From contig JAKAYZ010000096.1 of assembly GCA_021816165.1 (NCBI GenBank), forward strand, positions 1 to 7,271: DNA of 7,271 nt. Reading direction: 5' to 3'. A model generated the notes under the pieces. It was not told where the DNA came from. It did no database searches and saw only the letters and a program-made list of their open reading frames with translations. Below, piece by piece: positions 1 to 4,370 of this stretch. The translations under genes and the position numbers were made by a program. The stretch's first letter is position 1. The number at the start of each line of letters is the position of its first letter. Source of the stretch: Planctomycetota bacterium. Lineage in GTDB: Bacteria; Planctomycetota; Phycisphaerae; WQYP01.

Positions 1-90
1 AAAATAGTTGCCATGGATACTGGTGCCGACCGTATGGCGGTGATTCTCCTTGCAGTCCTTACGCCGTGCTTGAATCTTCTTGTGCAAGCC
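1..90 (-). pseudogene. Continuation of the serine recombinase frame beyond the TAG, cut by the window edge
   Basis: Reading on in the recombinase frame past the TAG gives 30 sense codons, beginning GLHKKIQARRKDCKEN, with no further stop before the window ends. In large serine recombinases a PAIID-like segment is typically followed by a helix of the form xxLFxxVQxRLxxR, then a zinc ribbon. GLHKKIQARRKD fits that helix well, so the downstream frame was clearly once, or still is, part of the same protein. The zinc ribbon would lie outside the window. This is either the 3' part of a nonsense-mutated gene or is reached by suppression of TAG. Confidence 0.7.
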
Positions 91-1059
91 CTAGTCAATG
101 ATTGCCGGCCAAGCGTTGGGTTTTACAATCCAGTCACTTTCGGGCCGCAGTTCCAAGCCTTCATCCAAGCGTTCCACGCTCTGGCCCCCGGAGTGCCGGT
201 GCCATTTGCTTTCTGTGCGCTGGTTGTAAACGCTTATGCCCGCGTATGCCGGGTTGTCCAGCATTGAATGGATTGTGGGTATTGTGAAGATACGCCCCCG
301 GATGGTGCGCAATCCGGCTTTATTCAAATTATTGCGCAAAACGCGGATCGGCAGGCCTGCCGCATAATCGGCAAACATCTTTTGAATGGCGTGTACTCTG
401 ACAGGATCGGATGGTACGAGCGTGCAAAGTTCAAATTCCGGTTTGGTATACCGTAGTCCGGGCGGAATAATTTCGATGAGTGCTCCAGTTTCCGGGTGCA
501 ATACATGCTGCGTACGGTCCGACATATCGCGGAGAATACGTTTCGGTTTTCCGTCCATGGTGGTATACAGGCGGTCAAAACCATACGGGATCGGGCCGCC
601 ACACCATAAGCCGCGTTCCGCCCGGGCGACATGGCCGCGCATGGTATCGCGGGAAAGCTTGCGCAAGTAATCGCCGTTCTGGTAATGCTCCACGTATCCG
701 ATAAGACCGGAAGCAAAAGAGCGGTCGGCCTCCTGCCCGGTGGCCACATAAAATACACGTTTGCCCGCAATGAGAAGTTTTCGCTCCAGCATCAATCCGT
801 CTACCGGGTCTTTGGGCCTCGCCAACCGGTTGCGTTCCCACGCCAGAACAATGCCAACCTCTTTATCCTGCTGGGCACGGTTCATCATGGCATCCAAGCC
901 GGGGCGGGTCATGTCGCTGCCGCTGATGGCGTCGTCAACGTAGATTTCGCTAAGCGTCCAGCCACGTGCCGCGGCAAAGCCCTGCAATTTACTGCGTTGC
1001 TGATCCAGTGATTCTTCCTGGCGGTTGGTTGATCTCCGGATGTATCCGATTGCATTCAT
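91..1059 (-). CDS. Large serine recombinase (integrase), cut by an in-frame TAG
   Basis: Site-specific DNA recombinase of the large serine family, expected to integrate or excise the element through a phosphoserine link to DNA. The resolvase-like catalytic domain covers about residues 1-150: YIRRST carries the likely nucleophile Ser10, DDAISG the conserved aspartate region, and WERNRLARPKD (74-84) the conserved arginines. The DNA-binding Recombinase domain covers about 155-322 (GGPIPYG, then MLDNPAYAG, ending in PAIID). I chose the ATG at 1059 because it overlaps the upstream TGA as ATGA and has AAGGGG eight bases upstream; an ATG nine codons earlier is possible. At 322 residues it is shorter than usual (about 450-550). 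The TAG at 93-91 falls in the middle of a conserved segment, and the same frame continues open for 30 codons to the window edge. Family certain; functional state uncertain. Confidence 0.9.
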   Translation of the reverse strand: MNAIGYIRRSTNRQEESLDQQRSKLQGFAAARGWTLSEIYVDDAISGSDMTRPGLDAMMNRAQQDKEVGIVLAWERNRLARPKDPVDGLMLERKLLIAGKRVFYVATGQEADRSFASGLIGYVEHYQNGDYLRKLSRDTMRGHVARAERGLWCGGPIPYGFDRLYTTMDGKPKRILRDMSDRTQHVLHPETGALIEIIPPGLRYTKPEFELCTLVPSDPVRVHAIQKMFADYAAGLPIRVLRNNLNKAGLRTIRGRIFTIPTIHSMLDNPAYAGISVYNQRTESKWHRHSGGQSVERLDEGLELRPESDWIVKPNAWPAIID

Positions 1060-1559
1060 TGTGGTATCCCCTTGAGGATGTTGCATATTTCGCTAAATTT
1101 ATCCGTTGTTCTTGGATTCTTCCATATAGCCTCTGTGCCGCTATTGGGATCCCCGGGATCACGCATTTTCAGGCCCGTGATAGGGGGATTGTACTGGCTC
1201 ATGAAAGTATGGTCGTCGTCTTCCAGAATCCAGAAGCCATCGGGTTGGAAGTTCTTTTTCAGGTGGATGAGGTACAGGTGGTCCCACTCGGAATGCAAAG
1301 GTGTCATTGCTCGGGTTTTGGAATAAGCGGAGACGGTCTTCACTTGTATCCTGATTTCCTTTGCGCTAATATTATTTCTAGCCATTATATCGCAGCCTTT
1401 TTCGCTTGGATTGTCCGAGAATTTTGCGCTCCAAGCACCCCCGTCCATACAACGGACGCAACACATCGCGTAGTATTCTCCGATAACACCCGTCTTTGGG
1501 TCTCCCTGGGGAAGCCATGTGAGGCACTCATCCTTTTTCTGTGGGTGAAATTGTAACAT
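1056..1559 (-). CDS. PD-(D/E)XK-like nuclease-fold protein, coupled to the recombinase
   Basis: A 167-residue soluble protein. The visible pattern is GEYYAMCC (27-34, Glu28), then AKFSDNPSEKGCDIMA with Asp57, a short strand, and IRIQVKTVSAYS with Gln72 and Lys74. It then has WDHLYLIHL and DGFWIL strands. This E...D...(E/Q)xK order is the layout of the PD-(D/E)XK nuclease superfamily, seen in many small uncharacterised proteins of the form GExxA...GYDI...VQVKT. Gln replaces the usual acidic residue before the lysine, a known variation in the superfamily. It follows the 42-residue gene by two bases, and its TGA overlaps the recombinase ATG as ATGA, so the three are probably co-translated. A role as accessory nuclease of the element or orphan defence nuclease is inference. 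Confidence 0.6.
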   Translation of the reverse strand: MLQFHPQKKDECLTWLPQGDPKTGVIGEYYAMCCVRCMDGGAWSAKFSDNPSEKGCDIMARNNISAKEIRIQVKTVSAYSKTRAMTPLHSEWDHLYLIHLKKNFQPDGFWILEDDDHTFMSQYNPPITGLKMRDPGDPNSGTEAIWKNPRTTDKFSEICNILKGIPQ

Positions 1560-1561
1560 GT

Positions 1562-1690
1562 TTAAGGCTTCATGTTGTTGTTGCTGGGATTGTAATTGCT
1601 GGGATTGTAATGCTGGGATTGTAAAGAACTCAACGTCTGGTATGCTTCTGCATAGGCTTTGATGGCAGCATTAATTTCACTCAAACACAT
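1562..1690 (-). CDS. Small 42-residue protein with an Asn/Tyr/Pro/Ser repeat tail
   Basis: Too short for routine ORF calling. It starts at ATG 1690, three bases after an in-frame TGA, and ends in TAA at 1564-1562, two bases before the nuclease-like gene. The first 25 or so residues (SEINAAIKAYAEAYQTLSS) look like an amphipathic helix. The tail reads HYNPSNYNPSNNN and is encoded by the 14-15 bp tandem repeat at 1581-1624. The upstream ribosome binding site is weak (only GGA about 12 bases away). Position and coupling support a real gene; I do not recognise the product. It may work as a leader for the nuclease-like gene, or the repeat may simply be a slippage-prone region in a minor ORF. Confidence 0.4.
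   Translation of the reverse strand: MCLSEINAAIKAYAEAYQTLSSLQSQHYNPSNYNPSNNNMKP
1581..1624. repeat. Three tandem copies of a 14-15 bp repeat
   Basis: On the plus strand TTGCTGGGATTGTAA occurs at 1581-1595 and 1596-1610, followed by a copy lacking the first base at 1611-1624. A degenerate ATTGTAA lies just outside at 1550-1556. The copies are otherwise identical, which suggests recent slippage duplication. On the minus strand they encode the YNPSN units of the 42-residue ORF. Because the third copy is one base short, copy number and unit length change the reading frame relative to the next gene. Confidence 0.9.
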
Positions 1691-1747
1691 ATTTCAATAT
1701 CCATAAAGAGCTTTGCGGGGAATCATCGTCGCTGGTCGTTGTTGCGC

Positions 1748-2008
1748 CTACCGTCGCTTTAAACGTTTATATTTATTGCTGCATTGACGACAGATCGTTG
1801 GGTCACCGTGTTCTTTGGCGCGGCTAAAATCTTGGGGCAGCATGGGGAATTCCTCCCCACACATACCCTCCACATCATCGTTTTTCTGTCCGAAATAGTG
1901 GCCGCATTTGCCGATCACGAGTAGAAGCGGATATCCCGATCCTCGCTTGTAGGCGTTAATGAAGTCCACTGCTTCTTTAAGTCGTTTATTATCTCCGAGA
2001 TTCGACAT
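1748..2008 (-). CDS. Small putative zinc-binding protein, 86 residues
   Basis: Unrecognised family. It begins at ATG 2008 behind a clear GGAGG (2020-2016) seven bases upstream, the best simple ribosome binding site in this part of the window. The N-terminal half is probably helical (NKRLKEAVDFINAY), followed by a hydrophobic strand (YPLLLVIGKCGHYF). Cys35, His37, Cys50, Cys73 and Cys76 could form one or two metal sites, with ICRQC resembling a zinc knuckle, followed by a strongly basic tail (KYKRLKRR) suited to nucleic acid binding. It ends in TAG, and the frame continues open for 17 codons to a TGA three bases before the next ATG. It lies directly downstream of the structured non-coding region and may be the first gene of the recombinase operon. 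Confidence 0.65.
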   Translation of the reverse strand: MSNLGDNKRLKEAVDFINAYKRGSGYPLLLVIGKCGHYFGQKNDDVEGMCGEEFPMLPQDFSRAKEHGDPTICRQCSNKYKRLKRR

Positions 2009-2015
2009 TTGTGTG

Positions 2016-2020
2016 CCTCC
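2016..2020 (-). promoter_or_regulatory. Ribosome binding site GGAGG of the 86-residue gene
   Basis: GGAGG on the minus strand with seven bases to ATG 2008; it fixes this start. Confidence 0.75.
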
Positions 2021-2028
2021 AAAAAAAT

Positions 2029-2057
2029 AGTATCAGGCCCCGTAGGGCTGTTATTAA
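2029..2057 (-). promoter_or_regulatory. Candidate sigma70-type promoter for the recombinase operon
   Basis: On the minus strand TTAATA (2057-2052, 4 of 6 matches to TTGACA) and GATACT (2034-2029, 4 of 6 to TATAAT) are separated by exactly 17 bases. Transcription would begin near 2022, leaving a leader of only about 14 bases that still contains the GGAGG. It lies immediately downstream of the stem-loop region. The call rests on weak matches at correct spacing. Confidence 0.35.
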
Positions 2058-2061
2058 CCTC

Positions 2062-2097
2062 TGTTCGGGACTCCGGACGCCCAGGGCACCCCGAACA
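2062..2097. repeat. Stem-loop with 8-bp arms
   Basis: TGTTCGGG at 2062-2069 is the exact reverse complement of CCCGAACA at 2090-2097. The 20-base interior contains TCCGGA and a GCCC-A-GGGC mini-hairpin at 2079-2087. The next stem-loop begins at the very next base. Confidence 0.75.
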
Positions 2098-2153
2098 CGC
2101 CAACCACGTATATCAGTGTAGCAGCGGGTACTGCGTGAATCAAGTGGTTGGCG
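2098..2153. repeat. Stem-loop with 10-bp arms
   Basis: CGCCAACCAC at 2098-2107 pairs perfectly with GTGGTTGGCG at 2144-2153. The 36-base interior has a further small GCAG/CTGC pairing (2121-2134). It directly abuts the stem-loop at 2062-2097. Confidence 0.8.
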
Positions 2154-2157
2154 GCCC

Positions 2158-2172
2158 GGGAAAGTTTTTCCC
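2158..2172. repeat. Small stem-loop, 6-bp arms
   Basis: GGGAAA (2158-2163) and TTTCCC (2167-2172) are separated by three bases. Confidence 0.5.
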
Positions 2173-2182
2173 CGTTGCCATC

Positions 2183-2197
2183 GCCGCGTGTCGCGGC
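2183..2197. repeat. GC stem-loop, 6-bp arms
   Basis: GCCGCG (2183-2188), loop TGT, CGCGGC (2192-2197). It is perfect and entirely GC in the stem. Confidence 0.65.
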
Positions 2198-2205
2198 ACG
2201 TTCCA

Positions 2206-2242
2206 GGGGAAGAAGGGGAACAGGGGCCTGGGGGCATTGGGG
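2206..2242 (+). other. Predicted G-quadruplex motif
   Basis: On the plus strand there are five G runs: 2206-2209, 2215-2218, 2223-2226, 2230-2234 and 2239-2242, of 4, 4, 4, 5 and 4 Gs. Loops are 5, 4, 3 and 4 bases. This far exceeds the usual G3N1-7 pattern. The C-rich complement is in the strand matching the minus-strand transcripts. The motif overlaps the stem-loop at 2228-2257, so the two folds would compete. Confidence 0.75.
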
Positions 2243-2257
2243 CCTCATTGCCCCCAG
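2228..2257. repeat. Stem-loop with 9-bp arms
   Basis: CTGGGGGCA (2228-2236) pairs perfectly with TGCCCCCAG (2249-2257) around a 12-base loop. There is no T tract on either strand directly after it, so it does not look like an intrinsic terminator. Confidence 0.75.
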
Positions 2258-2271
2258 AGCATTGCGTGCCC

Positions 2272-2601
2272 TTAGCTCTGCGCACGATGTTCCGCCTCTG
2301 ATGATGTCGGTCTCGGTTTCGCGTGCCCGCCGATGGCTCTGCCCCGCATTACCGTCTCAGCACACAGGAAAGAACAATACGCCGCGTCAGATATATTGAG
2401 TCCGCCGCAAACCTCCGCCTGCGGACACGCCTCCGGCGGAACCGCCGGAGGCGGTGCCGGAGCGTGGCCGCGGCGGTGATTTCGGGGGATGACTAATAGC
2501 ATCCCCTCCTTCCCTTCCATCCATAGCAACATGGATGCTGATTTCAATGTTTTTGATGGTTTCATACGGGGTATTTCCTTCCAACCTATGGGGTTGTTCA
2601 T
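2272..2601 (-). CDS. Doubtful 109-residue ORF after the initiator-like gene
   Basis: The ATG at 2601 overlaps the TGA of the preceding gene as ATGA, the same arrangement as two real junctions in this window. A second in-frame ATG at 2565 has GGAAGGA about ten bases upstream and may be the better start (97 residues, beginning MKPSKTLKSASMLLWMEG). Beyond about residue 50 the protein becomes a Pro/Ala/Gly/Arg-rich string encoded by the 2428-2453 hairpin and its surroundings, which argues against coding. An overlapping frame (TTG 2584 to 2387) is equally open. I recognise no domain. It is listed only because of its position. Confidence 0.22.
   Translation of the reverse strand: MNNPIGWKEIPRMKPSKTLKSASMLLWMEGKEGMLLVIPRNHRRGHAPAPPPAVPPEACPQAEVCGGLNISDAAYCSFLCAETVMRGRAIGGHAKPRPTSSEAEHRAQS
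2428..2453. repeat. Very stable hairpin, 12-bp perfect arms
   Basis: CGCCTCCGGCGG (2428-2439), loop AA, CCGCCGGAGGCG (2442-2453). All but one of the base pairs in the stem are G-C. Neither strand has a following run of T. On the minus strand it lies within the doubtful ORF that follows the initiator-like gene. Confidence 0.85.
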
Positions 2602-4100
2602 TCCATGGATTGCTCTACGATTTCCATCTCCGCGCCCTGATCCCGGATACATAACTTGCCTTTCAGCAATTGAATTTCGGTTTGGCGCTTGGCCACTTGG
2701 TCATACCATGGTTCGGGGTGCTCCTGCCTCCACATTTCCAGAAGCTCTGGAATGCAATCCTCATTGCGTTTGTCGAGGATGGCCGCAGCGGATAGCAGAT
2801 TGCCAAAACCCTGCAAAATGCGTTGGAGGGCGTTCTCGCCCACGCTGGGGATTGGCCGGTTGGGGGTTGCGGTACTCCATGCCGCCTGTACCTGTTGCCA
2901 GAATTCACTGGGGGTGGCGTCACGGTTTCCCTTGGAGTTATGTTGGGTATTCAACGTAAGCCACACTTGGGTCAAATAGGCCCAAGTGCCCGGTATTTTA
3001 CGCTCCAGCATGGCCATGCTTTCAATTTGAAATTCTTTGAGTTTTTCCCTGCGGATTTGAAATTCGGTGCGTGTGACGCTACTTGCCAAGGGGTTATTCC
3101 ACAGGCCGCGTTCCCATGCCTTTTCGGGGTGTCGTTTTAACTCGATCTGCTTATTGTAAATTCGGACATGTAATTGTTCTCCGCCGATACGGATACTGGT
3201 AAGGGTGCGCCCTTTTTGGAATAACGCTTCAAGTTTCTGATCTTCCTGCATGTACCGGCGGACATTACGGGCCACGGTAATCCATTTGGGCAGGTGGTCA
3301 TGGTCATAGATATCCGGCATTTGCAATGGTACCGGGCAATGAGTATCCGTGGTAAGGTGCAGTTCGGATATTTTGTCCCAATTCCGCGTACCTCCGATTT
3401 GGTCTAACACATTGTCGATTGCCTCCAGCAATTCGTAGGGCCTTCTTCCGGCGATAGCCTGCGGATAGGCCTCCACCATGCAATTTGGCGTTCGCTCGGA
3501 GAATTCTTCTTCTGAGAAGTACATAGCCAGTTGGCCGTGCTGGATTCCGTAACGATATTTTTTGCGGCCGTAAGGCAGGATCGCCCATGTCTGATTGCCG
3601 ATGTAAAACGTATACTCCGCCGGTTTTTCCCGGACATTGGCTTGAAGGGCGGCCAGCATGGAGAGGGCTTCCGGATTCGTCCATTTAACCCCTAATCCGA
3701 TTTTGATGGTATCAATGCCGCGCCAGATGGTGATGGACTGGTTGGTATCGGGATTGGTGTTGTGGAGTGGGGAAGATACAGTTGGTAACGGATCGAAGAG
3801 CGTTGCGAGCGCGGATGTGGTTGCGCCGGGCATGGGTTTCACGGTGGTGGCGGTTCCGATTTGCGGGAAAGTCACTCTACGCTTTTTGCTACAATAAAAC
3901 TCGATGGGGCCTTCGACGATCACGCGCCGGCCTCGGTATTTGAAGAGTTCATCAAAGCCGGCGGAAGCATTGACTGGCGCAATACCGCCCTCCATGATGA
4001 CGTCAATGGTGACGCCCTCGGCTAGAACCTCTCCGAGGTGGTTTGTGCGGGGGCGAACGGCTTGCAGAATTCCTTCGATTCGGTAGCAGGGTGCGGTCAT
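2598..4100 (-). CDS. Rep_trans-like replication initiator / relaxase-type protein
   Basis: A 500-residue protein, probably DNA-binding. Residues 1-90 are strand-rich and look like a separate N-terminal domain. Residues 125-355 follow the order of the Rep_trans family (pT181 RepC, ICE relaxases such as NicK/MobT). That order is WRGIDTIKIGLG (126-137), KISELHLTTD (243-252, with Asp252 in the place of the acidic RxDxxxD motif), then SIRIGGEQLHVRIYNKQIE (302-320) and TRTEFQIRRE (343-352). Such proteins nick one strand at an origin to start rolling-circle replication or transfer. The position before GxxxxxxxRIYNK, where RepC-type proteins carry the catalytic tyrosine, is Arg304 here. The C-terminal 100 residues are helical. 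The start at 4100 is supported by AAGGAG eight bases upstream and ATGA overlap with the preceding gene. The family is inferred from motifs; confidence is moderate. Confidence 0.55.
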   Translation of the reverse strand: MTAPCYRIEGILQAVRPRTNHLGEVLAEGVTIDVIMEGGIAPVNASAGFDELFKYRGRRVIVEGPIEFYCSKKRRVTFPQIGTATTVKPMPGATTSALATLFDPLPTVSSPLHNTNPDTNQSITIWRGIDTIKIGLGVKWTNPEALSMLAALQANVREKPAEYTFYIGNQTWAILPYGRKKYRYGIQHGQLAMYFSEEEFSERTPNCMVEAYPQAIAGRRPYELLEAIDNVLDQIGGTRNWDKISELHLTTDTHCPVPLQMPDIYDHDHLPKWITVARNVRRYMQEDQKLEALFQKGRTLTSIRIGGEQLHVRIYNKQIELKRHPEKAWERGLWNNPLASSVTRTEFQIRREKLKEFQIESMAMLERKIPGTWAYLTQVWLTLNTQHNSKGNRDATPSEFWQQVQAAWSTATPNRPIPSVGENALQRILQGFGNLLSAAAILDKRNEDCIPELLEMWRQEHPEPWYDQVAKRQTEIQLLKGKLCIRDQGAEMEIVEQSME

Positions 4101-4339
4101 AGTGTTTTCTCCTTGTTATCAGAAAGTGGTGAAACTGAACTTACAATTCGGCGGGCGATGAGCGACGCCAAAAGCCGCCGGGCCTTGTCGGCGTCTGCTA
4201 CGGCCTCGACGCGGTCAGCAGTTTGGTACTGAAAACGCCATGCGGGGTTATCTGAATGTATTGCTGGCGTGCGGTCTGCGCGGTCGTCGCCGCAGCGGAC
4301 TGATTGTCGGGTCGTAAAATTAGATCGTGACCTGGCCAT
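4097..4339 (-). CDS. 80-residue protein coupled to the initiator-like gene
   Basis: Unrecognised. It ends in TGA at 4099-4097, overlapping the next ATG as ATGA, so it is probably translated with it. The last codons (DNKEKTL) hold the AAGGAG ribosome binding site of the following gene. The N-terminus is basic and polar (MARSRSNFTTRQSVRCGDDR), and residues 40-68 (TADRVEAVADADKARRLLASLIARRI) form a probable helix, rich in Arg and Ala. The start ATG at 4339 lies in the loop of the inverted repeat 4324-4352 and has no clear Shine-Dalgarno of its own; an in-frame TGA lies just upstream, so no longer start exists. It could be a small regulator or accessory protein of replication, but only its position suggests that. 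Confidence 0.5.
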   Translation of the reverse strand: MARSRSNFTTRQSVRCGDDRADRTPAIHSDNPAWRFQYQTADRVEAVADADKARRLLASLIARRIVSSVSPLSDNKEKTL

Positions 4340-4352
4340 AGCCGGTCACGAT
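4324..4352. promoter_or_regulatory. Strong inverted repeat around the start codon of the 80-residue gene
   Basis: ATCGTGACC (4324-4332) is the exact reverse complement of GGTCACGAT (4344-4352), with 11 bases between. In minus-strand RNA three further pairs (GGC/GCC, one bulged A) leave a four-base loop UAUG that contains the start codon. The repeat lies 19 bases past the stop of the 325-residue gene and is followed by CTAATTTTAC, a weak U tract. It could be an operator, a translational switch, a terminator or an initiator-binding site near the rep-like gene. Confidence 0.7.
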
Positions 4353-4370
4353 AGATGATGGGATTAGGCC

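Larger units (their letters stand above)
2009..2600. other. Structured region without a convincing gene
   Basis: About 590 bases between the initiator-like gene and the 86-residue gene. Open frames here are rich in Pro, Arg, Gly and Ser and look non-coding, except possibly the ORF starting at 2601 or 2565. It holds at least six perfect inverted repeats (2062-2097, 2098-2153, 2158-2172, 2183-2197, 2228-2257, 2428-2453) and a five-run G-quadruplex motif (2206-2242). Such a dense array next to a rolling-circle-type initiator gene would suit a replication or transfer origin, or a structured RNA. I found nothing else in 2258-2427. Confidence 0.6.

Noticed and set aside
966..1556. A 196-codon open frame on the plus strand
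   Set aside because: It lies wholly antisense to the nuclease-like protein and the start of the recombinase, both of which have motifs, coupling and ribosome binding sites. Its product has no recognisable pattern.
1581..1624. Possible CRISPR array
   Set aside because: The copies are only 14-15 bp and directly adjacent, with no spacers. It is a simple tandem repeat.
2228..2257. Intrinsic terminator at the 9-bp-arm stem-loop
   Set aside because: Neither side is followed by a T tract in the sense of either strand.
1989..2285. 98-codon minus-strand ORF and the overlapping 64-codon and plus-strand ORFs
   Set aside because: They run through the stem-loop and G-run sequence and give low-complexity Pro/Arg/Gly/Ser products. 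Starts lack ribosome binding sites, and the 98-codon frame collides with the well-supported start of the 86-residue gene.
2387..2584. 65-codon minus-strand ORF starting at TTG 2584
   Set aside because: The N-terminal half looks slightly protein-like, but there is no ribosome binding site and the tail is Gly/Ser/Pro repeat from the GC hairpin. It could not be preferred over the equally doubtful ORF in the next frame.
3304..3684. 126-codon and other minus-strand ORFs inside the initiator-like gene, and similar ones inside the recombinase and methyltransferase
   Set aside because: They are out-of-frame shadows of longer genes that carry conserved motifs.
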